From: Streptomyces sp. NBC_00539
GTDB lineage: Bacteria > Actinomycetota > Actinomycetes > Streptomycetales > Streptomycetaceae
Length of the DNA: 64,000 bases
NCBI RefSeq assembly: GCF_036346105.1
Contig: NZ_CP107811.1
Span: 4,096,501 to 4,160,500 of the forward strand
Direction of reading: 5' to 3'
Positions 23,464 to 32,361 of this stretch are shown in pieces. The notes under the pieces were generated by a model. The model was not told the origin of the DNA and did no database searches. It was given only the letters and a program-made list of their open reading frames with translations. The number at the start of each line of letters is the position of its first letter. Position 1 is the first letter of the stretch. The position numbers and the translations under genes were made by a program.

Positions 23464-26400
23464 GGCGGTAGCTTCGGCCGGCGCAGGTCCGGCACGTCCT
23501 CGTAGCCGGGCGGGACCGCTGCCGGGTCCTGCTCCAGCAGCTCCAGCGCCAGGTGCACGGCGTCGTCCAGCTGCGCGTGCCGCCCCTCCGCCCAGTCGAG
23601 CGGGGTGCGCAGGATCGCGAGGTCCGGCTCCACGCCGTGGTTCTCCACCGACCAGCCGTACTCCGGGAACCACGCCGCGTTCATCGGGACGGTGATCACC
23701 GTGCCGTCGCCCAGGGTGTGCCGGCCGGTCATCCCGACCACCCCGCCCCAGGTGCGCTGGCCGACGACCGGCCCGAGCCCCAGCAGCTTGAACGCCGCCG
23801 TGATCATGTCCCCGTCGGAGGAGGTCGCTTCGTCGGCCAGTGCCACGATCGGACCCCGGGGCGCGTTCGAGGCGTACGAGACCGGCTGCGCGCCCCGCGT
23901 GAGGTCCCAGCCGAGGATCGACCGGGTCAGCTTCTCCACCACCAGCTCGCTGATGTGCCCGCCCGCGTTGCCGCGCACGTCCACGATCAGCGCGGGCCGC
24001 GACATCTCCATCCGCACGTCCCGGTTGAACTGGGCCCAGCCCGAGCCGCCCATGTCGGGGATGTGGAGGTAGCCGCACTTGCCGCCGCTGAGCTCCCGGA
24101 CCACCGCCCGCCGCTTGGAGACCCAGTCCTGGTAGCGCAACGGCCGTTCGTCGACGAGCGGGACGACCGCGACCCGGCGCGCCCGGCCCTCCCCCTCGGC
24201 CGGCTCGAAGGTCAGCTCGACCGTGGTGCCGCCCGCCGCCGACAGCAGGGGGTACGGCCCCGCCACCGGATCGACCGCGCGGCCGTCGACGTGGGTGAGG
24301 ACCGCGCCCTCGCGGATGCCGGTGCCGGCGAGCGGGGAGCGGGCCTTGGAGTCCGAGGACTCGCCGGGCAGGATCCGCGACACGGTCCAGGCGCCGTCGC
24401 GGGGGACGAGGTTGGCGCCGAGGAGGCCGATGGCCCGCTGGTAGTGCGGGGGGCCCTCGTTGCGGCGCGCGGGGGAAACGTAGGCGTGGGAGGTGCCGAG
24501 CTCGCCGAGCACCTCGCGCATCAGGTCCGCGAACTCGTCGGGGGACGCGACCCGTTCGACCAGGGGGCGGTACTGGCGCAGCACCCCGTCCCAGTCGATG
24601 CCGCACATGTCCGGCTCCCAGAAGTAGGCGCGGATCAGCCGGCCCGCCTCCTCAAAGGCCTGGCGCCATTCGGCGGCCGGGTCGACCTCGTGCAGGATGC
24701 GCCGCAGGTCCAGGTAGACGGTGGAGTCGCTGTCGCCCGACTCGGTCGCCGGGACCGCGCGGAGGTCGCCGTCGTCGTTGACCACCAGCCGGGTGCCGTC
24801 CCCGCTGACCGCGAACCAGTCCAGCCCCGAGGCCAGCTCGGTCTTGCGCGCCTTAGTGATGTCGAAGTACTCCAGAGTCGGCTTGCCGGTCATGTCCGCC
24901 GGGTTGGCGAAGGTCTCGCCGAGCGCGCCCGAGATCGGCCAGCGCAGCCAGACCAGCCCGCCGCCGTGCACGGGGTAGAGGGCGGAGTACTTCGACGCGG
25001 CGACCGGGAAGGGCGTCACCCGGCTCTCCAGCCCCTCCACTTCCACCGTCACGGCGCCGTCGCCCTCGCCCGACTCGCCCTCCACCGGGTCGAGTCCGCC
25101 GGCGGCGGGCCTGCCGTCGGGGGTGAACGCGAACGGGGAAGGAGTGGCCGAGGACAGGGGCACCAGGTACGGGCGGCAGCCCAACGGGAAGGACAGGTCG
25201 CCGGTGTGCACGTCGTACACCGGGTCGAAGCCGCGCCACGACAGGAAGGCGAGGTAGCGGCCGTCCCGGGTGAAGACCGGGTTCTCGTCCTCGAAGCGGC
25301 CGTTGGTGACGTCGACGACCGTACGGGGGCCGGGGCCGGCGATCCGCGCCATCTTGATCTGGCGCAGCGACCGCCCGATGCCGGGGTGCGACCAGGTCAG
25401 CCAGCAGCCGTCGGGGGAGAACGCCAGGTCGTTGACCGGGCCGTTGACGGACCGCACCAGCTCGGTGACCTCGCCGCCGGAGCCGCCCGATCCGCCCGAG
25501 CCTTCGGACTCCTCCGCCTCCTCCGGCTCCTCCGTGGCGTCGATGAGCAGCAGCCGCCCGTCGTTCGAGGCGATCGCCAGGCGCTCCCCGTCCGGGTCGG
25601 ACACCAGTTCCAGGACCCGGCCCAGTTTCCCGGAGGCCAGCCGGCGCGGCTGCCGGGGCCCTGAGGCGCGGGGCAGGTAGGCGATCTCGATGGCGTCCTC
25701 GCCCTCGGCGTCCGTCACGTACGCGACCTGTCCGCCGCTGCCGAGCATCTCCGGCAGCCGCACGCGCACGCCCGGGGTGTCGGCGATGGTGCGGGCCGGG
25801 CCGTCGCGGTGGGTGAGCCAGTACAGGCTGCCGCGCACGACCACGGCGCTGGCCCGCCCGGTCGTGTCGACGGAGAGCGAGTCGACGTGGCTGGCGGCCG
25901 GCACCTGGTACGTACGCCGCCCCGCGCGCGGGCCGCCGAGGCGGACGTCGAGCCGCCGCGGCGAGGCGTCGGGGGCCAGGGAGTCGACGAGCCACAGGTC
26001 GCCCGCGCACTGGTAGACGACCCGGGTGCCGTCGCTGGAGGCGTGGCGGGCGTAGAACTCCTCGTGGTCGGTGTGGCGCCGCAGGTCGGTGCCGTCGGGC
26101 AGGCAGGAGTAGAGGTTGCCGATCCCCTCGTGGTCGGAGAGGAAGGCGATCCGGCCGTCCACGAACATGGGCGAGTCGAGGTGGCCCTCGATGTCCTCCA
26201 GCAGCCGGGTCCCGTGCAGCCAGAGCCGGCCGGTGGCACCGCCCCGGTAGCGCTTCCAGGCCGCCGGCTCGTGCGGCGGCTTGCCCGTGAGCAGCAGGGT
26301 GCGCCGCTCGGGGGTGCCGTTGGCGCCCGGGACGTCCTGGACGGCGATGTCGGAGACCGGGCCCCAGGGGAGCCGGCCGCCGGGGCTGCCGTCGGTGGGC

Positions 26401-26792
26401 AGGCAGTAGGCCCAGGAGTAGTAGGAGAAGGGCTGGCCGTGCGAGGAGACGGCCAGGATGTCGCTGCGGCCGTCCTTGTCCGGCGGGGTCCAGCAGCAGA
26501 CCCGGGTGTCGGTGGAACCCCAGTAGCTCAGTCTGCGGGCGGGCCCGCCGTCCACGGGGGCGAGGTGGATCTCCGGGTCGAGGCTGCGCCAGGTGGTGAA
26601 GGCGATGTGGCGCCCGTCGGGGGAGAAGCGCGGGTGCCCGACCCGCGTCCGGTCGACGGTGATCCGCCAGGCCCGGCCGGCGGTGGCGCCGGGCGGGACG
26701 AGGGGCGCCACCCAGAGGTCGTCTTCGGTGGCGAAGCACAGGAGGTCGTCGTGCAGGTGCGGGTATCGGAGGTACGCGCCGTCGTGACTCAC
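23454..26792 (-). CDS. Tricorn-type S41 family protease
   Basis: A 1112-residue tricorn-like protease, thought to work downstream of the proteasome, trimming peptides in a large cytoplasmic assembly. Two beta-propellers come first (about residues 10-300 and 310-680, with repeated FSPDGRHIAFTTW / DGRYLAFLSW blades). A C1 helical region, a PDZ domain (LTHVDGRAVDP) and the S41 catalytic C2 domain follow. The active site is recognisable: Ser-His in LGTSHAYVSP, nucleophile Ser in EATSSDGDMI and Glu in WSVENHGVEPD. An acidic/Gly-Ser linker sits between the propellers. GTG 26792 (VSHDGAYLRYPHLHDD) is used. Confidence 0.93.
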   Translation of the reverse strand: MSHDGAYLRYPHLHDDLLCFATEDDLWVAPLVPPGATAGRAWRITVDRTRVGHPRFSPDGRHIAFTTWRSLDPEIHLAPVDGGPARRLSYWGSTDTRVCCWTPPDKDGRSDILAVSSHGQPFSYYSWAYCLPTDGSPGGRLPWGPVSDIAVQDVPGANGTPERRTLLLTGKPPHEPAAWKRYRGGATGRLWLHGTRLLEDIEGHLDSPMFVDGRIAFLSDHEGIGNLYSCLPDGTDLRRHTDHEEFYARHASSDGTRVVYQCAGDLWLVDSLAPDASPRRLDVRLGGPRAGRRTYQVPAASHVDSLSVDTTGRASAVVVRGSLYWLTHRDGPARTIADTPGVRVRLPEMLGSGGQVAYVTDAEGEDAIEIAYLPRASGPRQPRRLASGKLGRVLELVSDPDGERLAIASNDGRLLLIDATEEPEEAEESEGSGGSGGSGGEVTELVRSVNGPVNDLAFSPDGCWLTWSHPGIGRSLRQIKMARIAGPGPRTVVDVTNGRFEDENPVFTRDGRYLAFLSWRGFDPVYDVHTGDLSFPLGCRPYLVPLSSATPSPFAFTPDGRPAAGGLDPVEGESGEGDGAVTVEVEGLESRVTPFPVAASKYSALYPVHGGGLVWLRWPISGALGETFANPADMTGKPTLEYFDITKARKTELASGLDWFAVSGDGTRLVVNDDGDLRAVPATESGDSDSTVYLDLRRILHEVDPAAEWRQAFEEAGRLIRAYFWEPDMCGIDWDGVLRQYRPLVERVASPDEFADLMREVLGELGTSHAYVSPARRNEGPPHYQRAIGLLGANLVPRDGAWTVSRILPGESSDSKARSPLAGTGIREGAVLTHVDGRAVDPVAGPYPLLSAAGGTTVELTFEPAEGEGRARRVAVVPLVDERPLRYQDWVSKRRAVVRELSGGKCGYLHIPDMGGSGWAQFNRDVRMEMSRPALIVDVRGNAGGHISELVVEKLTRSILGWDLTRGAQPVSYASNAPRGPIVALADEATSSDGDMITAAFKLLGLGPVVGQRTWGGVVGMTGRHTLGDGTVITVPMNAAWFPEYGWSVENHGVEPDLAILRTPLDWAEGRHAQLDDAVHLALELLEQDPAAVPPGYEDVPDLRRPKLPPRA

Positions 26793-26859
26793 CCCCCAAT
26801 GCTTTCCGCGCGGCGGGGCCCTGGCAACTCGTACAGGTGATCCATGCCACGGGCTCGAG

Positions 26860-26927
26860 CGAAACGGAACGGTTTCGTTTCGATCGGCGCCGGGGTATGG
26901 TTCGAGGAGTACGAAACGGTTCCGTTC
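26860..26927 (+). promoter_or_regulatory. Two operator-like repeats flanking the tetR promoter
   Basis: Site 1 contains ACGGAACGGTTTCGT (26864-26878) within the imperfect palindrome CGAAAC-N6-GTTTCG (26860-26877). Site 2, inverted, is ACGAAACGGTTCCGT (26911-26925); its complement differs from site 1 at one base. Between them are a candidate -10 TATGGT (26896-26901) and, 17 bp upstream, TTTCGT inside site 1. This suits autorepression by the TetR protein. Confidence 0.65.
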
Positions 26928-26945
26928 GGATGGGAGGAAGCGGAG

Positions 26946-27536
26946 ATGCTCGAAGAGGTCTCGTCGCGGCGCACCCGGATCACCCCCGAACGGGAAGCCG
27001 AACTCCACGGAGCGGTCCTGGACCTGCTGCGCGAGGTCGGCTACGAGGCGCTGACCATGGACGCGGTCGCCGCCCGTACGAGGTCCAGCAAGGCGACCCT
27101 CTACCGCCAGTGGGGGAGCAAGCCGGAGCTGGTCGCGAAGGCCCTGCGGTGCACCAAGCCGGTCTCCCTGCGGGAGATCGACACCGGCAGTCTGCGCGGG
27201 GACTTCGCCCTCATGGTCGAGCACTCCGACGACGCGCAGATGGCCAAGGACACCGCCCTGATGCGGGGCCTGGCCCACGCCGTCCACGAGAGCCCGGAGC
27301 TCCACAAGGCGCTGCGGGACCTGCTGGTGGACCCCGAGATCAACGGTCTGCAGATGATGCTGCGGCGGGCGGTGGACCGGGGGGAGATCGCCCCGGACTG
27401 CCCGGCGCTCGACTTCGTACCGCACATGCTCATCGGGGCGTTCATCGCGCTCCCGCTGATCGAGGACCGCCCGGTGGACCGGGCTTTCCTCGGTTGCTTC
27501 ATCGACGCCGTGGTGTTCCCCGCCCTCGGCGTCTGA
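26946..27536 (+). CDS. TetR/AcrR family transcriptional regulator
   Basis: A 196-residue repressor. The N-terminal helix-turn-helix ALTMDAVAARTRSSKATLYRQWGSK (about residues 37-61) is canonical. The C-terminal helical domain ends HMLIGAFIALPLIEDRPVDRAFLG. ATG 26946 is preferred because GGGAGGAAGCGGAG precedes it. An earlier in-frame ATG at 26844 would place the operator and promoter repeats inside the gene. It sits 137 bp upstream of the MMPL exporter on the same strand and is probably its ligand-responsive repressor. Confidence 0.9.
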   Translation: MLEEVSSRRTRITPEREAELHGAVLDLLREVGYEALTMDAVAARTRSSKATLYRQWGSKPELVAKALRCTKPVSLREIDTGSLRGDFALMVEHSDDAQMAKDTALMRGLAHAVHESPELHKALRDLLVDPEINGLQMMLRRAVDRGEIAPDCPALDFVPHMLIGAFIALPLIEDRPVDRAFLGCFIDAVVFPALGV

Positions 27537-27673
27537 TCCTTCCCCCACCCTCCCCGGGGTGGGTCCGCTGCTCCTGACACGCCGCTCTCGTCGTCGGGTC
27601 GGCTCTCCATGCCCTCGGGGGGCGCCCACGGCGCCCCCACCCACTCCACGACCCGAACGGGAGAACCACCGAC

Positions 27674-29866
27674 GTGGCCACCTTCCTCTACCGACTCGGC
27701 AGGGGCGCCTTCCGGCGCCGTCGCTTCGTCGCCCTCGTCTGGGTGGCACTGCTGTTCGCCGCCGGTTTCGGCGCGGCGTCGGCGTCCGCCCCCACCTCAG
27801 GCTCGTTCTCCATACCCGGCACGGAGGCCCAGAAGGCCTTCGACCTGCTGGAGCAGCGCTTCCCGGGCATGACCGCCAACGGCGCGACCGCCCGCATCGT
27901 CATCAAGGCCCCGGACGGCGCCAAGGTCACCGACCCGGCCCCCAAGGCCCAGGTCGAGAAGATCGTCTCCGGGCTCAAGGGCGGCGCCGGCGCCGACCAG
28001 ATCGCCTCGGTCGACGACCCGTACCAGTCCAAGGCGATCAGCCAGGACTCCCGTACTGCCTACATCAGCACCAAGTACAAGGTCAGCGGCATGGAGCTGA
28101 CCGACGCGACGCGCGAGGCGCTCAAGGAGTCCGGGAAGGACGCGCAGGCGGCCGGGCTGACCGTCGAGATCGGCGGTGACGCGCTGATGACGGCGCCCGA
28201 GACCGGCTCCGGCGAGGTCATCGGCATCCTGATCGCGGCCGTCGTCCTGGTCATCACCTTCGGCTCGCTGATCGCGGCCGGACTGCCGCTGCTGACCGCG
28301 CTGATCGGCGTGGGCATCGGCGTCTCCTCCATCACGGCGCTCGCCAACGTGCTGGACCTCGGCTCCACCACCTCCACCCTCGCGATGATGATCGGCCTCG
28401 CCGTCGGCATCGACTACGCCCTCTTCATCGTCTCCCGCTACCGCGCGGAGCTCGCCGAGGGCCGTGAGCGCGACGAGGCTGCGGGCCGGGCTGCCGGAAC
28501 CGCCGGTTCCGCCGTGGTGTTCGCCGGTCTGACCGTGGTCATCGCCCTCGTGGGTCTGGCCGTCGTCAACATCCCGATGCTGACGAAGATGGGCTTCGCT
28601 GCCGCCGGCACCGTCGTCATCGCGGTCCTCGTCGCCCTCACCCTGGTCCCGGCCATCCTCGGCTTCGCGGGCAAGAAGGTCCTGCCTGCCGGTACGAAGA
28701 GCCGGCTGTTCGGCAAGGGCAAGCCGGCCGGCGCCGAGCCCAAGGCCAACGGCGGCACCCGCTGGGCACGCTTCGTCCTGCGCCGCCCGGTCCTGGTGCT
28801 GCTGGCCGGTGTGATCGGCCTCGGCGCCATCGCGATCCCGGCGGGCAAGCTGGAGATGGGCCTGCCGGACGACGGCGCCCAGCCGGTGTCCACCAGCCAG
28901 CGCCGGGCGTACGACCTGCTGTCCGACGGCTTCGGCCCGGGCTTCAACGGCCCGCTGATGGTGGTCGTGGACGGCGACAAGGCGCTCGCGGACAAGACGG
29001 TCGACCGGATCAAGGGTCTGGACGGCGTGGCCGTGGTCACCCCGCCGATGCCGAACAAGGCAGGCGACGCGGCGATCATCAACGTGATCCCGAAGGACCG
29101 CCCGTCCTCCACCGCGACCGAGGACCTCGTCCACACCATCCGCGACGGCAGCGGCGACGACGTCCTCGTCACCGGCGCGACCGCGATGAACATCGACTTC
29201 TCGCAGAAGATGAACGACGCGCTGGTGCCCTACCTCGCGCTCGTCGTCGGTCTCGCCTTCCTGCTGCTGATGCTGGTGTTCCGCTCGATCCTCGTGCCGC
29301 TCAAGGCGGCCCTCGGCTTCCTGCTGTCGGTCGTCGCGGCCCTCGGCGCGGTCGTCGCGGTCTTCCAGTGGGGCTGGCTCGGCTCGCTCTTCGGGGTCGA
29401 GCAGACCGGCCCGATCATGTCGATGATGCCGATCTTCATGGTGGGCGTCGTCTTCGGCCTGGCGATGGACTACGAGGTCTTCCTGGTCACCCGGATGCGC
29501 GAGGCGTACGTGCACGGCGAGCGCCCGGGGCAGGCCGTGGTGACCGGCTTCCAGTACAGCGCGCGGGTGGTCGTGGCCGCCGCCGTCATCATGATCGCGG
29601 TGTTCTCGGGCTTCATCGGGGCCAGCGAGCAGATGGTCAAGATGATCGGCTTCGGCCTGGCCGTGGCGGTCTTCTTCGACGCCTTCGTGGTCCGCATGGC
29701 CATCGTCCCGGCGGTGCTCGCGCTGCTCGGGCACAAGGCGTGGTGGCTGCCGAAGTGGCTCGACCGGATCCTGCCGAACGTGGACGTGGAGGGCGAGAGC
29801 CTGCGCAAGCACCTCGGGGAGTCCGCGCACGGTCCGGACAAGGACCGGGAGCTCGTCAACGCCTGA
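27674..29866 (+). CDS. MMPL family RND-type transporter
   Basis: A 730-residue exporter of the MmpL/RND superfamily, proton-driven, usually moving lipids, siderophores or drugs across the membrane. The order is TM1 near the N terminus, a large external loop, TM2-6, a second external loop (about 390-490) and TM7-12. IGLAVGIDYALFIVSRYR and FGLAMDYEVFLVTRMREAYV are the duplicated Asp-Tyr proton-relay segments. GTG 27674 follows GGGAG. It is placed after a TetR gene with two operator-like sites, so induction by its own substrate is likely. Substrate unknown. Confidence 0.94.
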   Translation: MATFLYRLGRGAFRRRRFVALVWVALLFAAGFGAASASAPTSGSFSIPGTEAQKAFDLLEQRFPGMTANGATARIVIKAPDGAKVTDPAPKAQVEKIVSGLKGGAGADQIASVDDPYQSKAISQDSRTAYISTKYKVSGMELTDATREALKESGKDAQAAGLTVEIGGDALMTAPETGSGEVIGILIAAVVLVITFGSLIAAGLPLLTALIGVGIGVSSITALANVLDLGSTTSTLAMMIGLAVGIDYALFIVSRYRAELAEGRERDEAAGRAAGTAGSAVVFAGLTVVIALVGLAVVNIPMLTKMGFAAAGTVVIAVLVALTLVPAILGFAGKKVLPAGTKSRLFGKGKPAGAEPKANGGTRWARFVLRRPVLVLLAGVIGLGAIAIPAGKLEMGLPDDGAQPVSTSQRRAYDLLSDGFGPGFNGPLMVVVDGDKALADKTVDRIKGLDGVAVVTPPMPNKAGDAAIINVIPKDRPSSTATEDLVHTIRDGSGDDVLVTGATAMNIDFSQKMNDALVPYLALVVGLAFLLLMLVFRSILVPLKAALGFLLSVVAALGAVVAVFQWGWLGSLFGVEQTGPIMSMMPIFMVGVVFGLAMDYEVFLVTRMREAYVHGERPGQAVVTGFQYSARVVVAAAVIMIAVFSGFIGASEQMVKMIGFGLAVAVFFDAFVVRMAIVPAVLALLGHKAWWLPKWLDRILPNVDVEGESLRKHLGESAHGPDKDRELVNA

Positions 29867-29887
29867 CGTTGCGCCGCACGGGTGAAC

Positions 29888-29932
29888 GACCGGCCCCGCA
29901 CCGCCTGATCGCCAGGTGGTGCGGGGCCGGTC
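29888..29932. terminator. Bidirectional terminator between the MMPL and SsgA-like genes
   Basis: A long hairpin: GACCGGCCCCGCACC (29888-29902) pairs with 29918-29932, and the inner GCCTG/CAGGT extends the stem to about 20 bp around a 5-base loop ATCGC. The two genes converge on it. Confidence 0.88.
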
Positions 29933-29974
29933 CGTCGTGCGTGTGCGGCCCGGACGGGCCCCGGGCCGTCTCGT

Positions 29975-30361
29975 CTAGCGGGCGGCGGCGAACGTACGGC
30001 GCAGGAAGCGGCGCAGCGCGGCGCAGTCGAACTGGACGACGGCCACACCCTCGGGCGAGTGGAACTCCACGATCACCTGCACCCGGCCGCAGGGCCAGAC
30101 GCGTACGTCGCCGGTCCCGCTCGGGGCCAGCAGGCCCGCCTCCAGCAGGGCGCGGGGGAAGACCCACTCGTTGTCGGTGCCCTCGGGGGACACCCCCGCG
30201 GGGAAGACGATCCGGACGGCGAGCGGCTCATCGGGTACGAAGCGCAGGGCGACCGGAATGGCACGGTAGAGCGGATCGTCGGTGATCACGCGGGCGCGGA
30301 CCCGTTCCTCGACTGCGGTCCTGGTGGCGGTCGCGTGGGGATTCTCGGCGGTGGCTGACAT
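29975..30361 (-). CDS. ssgE: SsgA-like sporulation/cell-division protein, probably SsgE
   Basis: A 128-residue member of the SsgA-like (SALP) family, found only in sporulating actinomycetes, where the proteins steer septum placement and spore-wall events. LYRAIPVALRFVPDEPLAVRIVF, NEWVFPRALLEAGL and GTGDVRVWPCGR are the family blocks. The naming as SsgE rests on position: in S. coelicolor ssgE (SCO3158, from memory) lies near the PBP, rsmI and tatD genes, as here. ATG 30361 is used; ATG 30388 is also open. GGAGGAG lies 10-16 bases upstream of 30361. Confidence 0.8.
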   Translation of the reverse strand: MSATAENPHATATRTAVEERVRARVITDDPLYRAIPVALRFVPDEPLAVRIVFPAGVSPEGTDNEWVFPRALLEAGLLAPSGTGDVRVWPCGRVQVIVEFHSPEGVAVVQFDCAALRRFLRRTFAAAR

Positions 30362-30460
30362 CTCCAAGACTCCTCCATATTGGGACATATGGGTCCGTAT
30401 TTCCCCCAGCCTCGCACACTTCCACGAAACCGCCCGCTTCTCTTCGTACGCTGCGCGCTC

Positions 30461-30477
30461 TTGCCAACGGTTCGCAA
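30461..30477 (+). promoter_or_regulatory. Nur-box-like operator upstream of the ECF metal transporter
   Basis: TTGCCA-N5-TCGCAA matches 10 of 12 positions of the nickel regulator Nur consensus as I recall it (tTGCaa-N5-ttGCAA) and is nearly symmetric. It lies 66 bp upstream of cbiM and can serve as or overlap a -35 element, with TAGTCT (30486-30491) as -10. A weaker second match, TTGCGA-N5-CCGCAG, follows close to the gene. Confidence 0.55.
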
Positions 30478-30542
30478 CTGGGCATTAGTCTTGAACGGTT
30501 AAACACTGTTGCGAGTCAACCGCAGGAAGCGGAGCGAAACCC

Positions 30543-31598
30543 ATGCACGTGCCCGACGGCTTCATCGATGCCCCCGTCTCCATAGCCGCAGGTGTCGCAG
30601 CCGCCGGAGCGGTGGCCGTCAGCCTGCGTGGTGCCCGCCGTGAGCTCGAGGACAGCGCCGCGCCGCTCGCCGGACTGGTGGCGGCCTTCATCTTCGCCGT
30701 GCAGATGCTGAACTTCCCCGTCGCCGCCGGCACCAGCGGACACCTGCTCGGCGGCGCGCTCGCCGCGATACTCGTCGGCCCCTACACCGGTGTGCTCTGC
30801 GTGTCGGTGGTGCTGCTCATGCAGGGCGTGCTCTTCGCCGACGGCGGTCTGACCGCCCTCGGCGTCAACGTCATGAACATGGCCGTCGTCACCGTCCTCG
30901 TCGCCTACGCCGTCTTCCGCGGCCTGGTGAAGGTCCTGCCCAAGACCCGCCGCTCGGTCACCGCCGCCGCCTTCACCGGCGCACTTGTGTCCGTACCCGG
31001 CGCGGCCGTCATGTTCACCCTCGTCTACGCCCTCGGTGGCACCACCGACGTACCGCTCGCCAAGGTGTTCACCGCCATGGTCGGCGTGCACGTCCTCATC
31101 GGCATCGGCGAGGCGGTCATCACCGCCGCGACGGTCGGCGCGGTGCTCGCCGTACGCCCCGACCTGGTGCACGGCGCGCGCGGACTGAGCACGCCGCTCA
31201 AGCTGCGCGTCGGCGGTGAACTGGTCGACGCCCCCGCCGCCGCCCCTGCCGCGCCCGTCTCCGGTCCCCGCTCCACCAAGCCGGTGTGGATCACCGGGCT
31301 GGTCACCGCCCTCGTGCTCGCCGGTTTCGTCTCCTACTACGCCTCCGCCAGCCCGGACGGCCTGGAGAAGGTCGCCGCCGACAAGGGCATCGACCAGAAC
31401 GAGCGGGAGCACGCCGCCGCCAACTCCCCGCTCGCCGACTACAGCGTCAAGGACGTCGCCGACACCCGTCTCTCCGGCGGCCTCGCGGGCGTCATCGGCG
31501 TCGGCGCGACCGTCGCCGTCGGCACCGGGATCTTCTGGAGCGTGCGCCGCCGCCGCGCGGAAGACCTGACGGCCACCTCGACCTCGGCCGCCGGCTGA
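30543..31598 (+). CDS. cbiM: ECF transporter S component, CbiM-CbiN fusion (nickel or cobalt)
   Basis: A 351-residue substrate-binding membrane component of an energy-coupling-factor metal importer. The N terminus MHVPDGFID carries the His2 metal ligand essential in CbiM/NikM, and AGTSGHLLGG a second His. About six or seven helices follow. After about residue 245 the protein continues into a CbiN-type domain: a helix, ASPDGLEKVA (the PDGLE signature) and a final helix. The two subunits are thus fused. No cobalamin riboswitch is visible upstream, but a Nur-like box is, which favours nickel. Operon with cbiQ and cbiO. Confidence 0.92.
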   Translation: MHVPDGFIDAPVSIAAGVAAAGAVAVSLRGARRELEDSAAPLAGLVAAFIFAVQMLNFPVAAGTSGHLLGGALAAILVGPYTGVLCVSVVLLMQGVLFADGGLTALGVNVMNMAVVTVLVAYAVFRGLVKVLPKTRRSVTAAAFTGALVSVPGAAVMFTLVYALGGTTDVPLAKVFTAMVGVHVLIGIGEAVITAATVGAVLAVRPDLVHGARGLSTPLKLRVGGELVDAPAAAPAAPVSGPRSTKPVWITGLVTALVLAGFVSYYASASPDGLEKVAADKGIDQNEREHAAANSPLADYSVKDVADTRLSGGLAGVIGVGATVAVGTGIFWSVRRRRAEDLTATSTSAAG

Positions 31599-31599
31599 C

Positions 31600-32361
31600 A
31601 TGGGCGCGGGCCACAGCCACAAGCTCTACCGCCACGGGCACTCGGCGGTGCACGCGCTGCCGCCGCAGTGCAAGCTCGTCGCCGCCTTCACCTTCGTGGT
31701 GGTCGTCGTCTCCACACCCCGCGGGGCGGTGTGGGCGTTCGCCCTCTACGCCGTCCTGCTCGCCGCGGTCGCGGCAGCGGCCCGGATCCCGGCCGGCTTC
31801 CTGCTGCGGCGGCTGCTGATCGAAGTACCGTTCGTCGCCTTCGCGGTCCTCATGCCCTTCGTGGCGCAGGGCGAGCGGGTCGAGGTGCTCGGCGTCCCGC
31901 TGAGCGTCTCCGGCCTGTGGGGCGCCTGGAACGTGCTGGCCAAGGGCACCCTGGGAGTGGCCGCCTCCGTGCTGCTCGCGTCGACGACCGAACTGCGGGC
32001 GCTGCTGCTCGGCATGCAGCGGCTGAAACTCCCGCCGCTGCTGGTCCAGATCGCCACCTTCATGATCCGGTACGGCGACGTGATCACCGGTGAGCTGCGG
32101 CGGATGTCCATCGCCCGGCGCTCGCGCGGCTTCGAGGCGCGCGGCGTGCGGCACTGGGGGGTACTGGCCAAGACCGCCGGCTCGCTGTTCATCCGTTCCT
32201 ACGAGCGCGGCGAGCGGGTCTACCTCGCGATGGTCAGCCGCGGCTACGCCGGTTCGATGCCGGTGATCGACGACATCGCGGCCTCGCGCGCCCAGTGGGC
32301 GCACGCGGCCGTACTCCCGGTGACGGCCCTCGCCGTCTGTCTGATGGGATGGACGCTGTGA
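31600..32361 (+). CDS. cbiQ: ECF transporter T component CbiQ
   Basis: A 253-residue transmembrane coupling protein that links the metal-binding component to the ATPase. It has about five helices and the conserved cytoplasmic coupling motifs. RRMSIARRSRGF (about residues 167-178) and ERGERVYLAMVSRGYAG correspond to the Ala-Arg-Gly type helices that dock on CbiO. It begins 1 bp after the CbiMN stop and overlaps the CbiO start, so the three are one transcription unit. Confidence 0.93.
   Translation: MGAGHSHKLYRHGHSAVHALPPQCKLVAAFTFVVVVVSTPRGAVWAFALYAVLLAAVAAAARIPAGFLLRRLLIEVPFVAFAVLMPFVAQGERVEVLGVPLSVSGLWGAWNVLAKGTLGVAASVLLASTTELRALLLGMQRLKLPPLLVQIATFMIRYGDVITGELRRMSIARRSRGFEARGVRHWGVLAKTAGSLFIRSYERGERVYLAMVSRGYAGSMPVIDDIAASRAQWAHAAVLPVTALAVCLMGWTL

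Noticed and set aside
30362-30542. Possible cobalamin riboswitch upstream of cbiM
   Set aside because: The space is short and no B12-box-like conserved segment is visible; a Nur-like dyad explains the region better.
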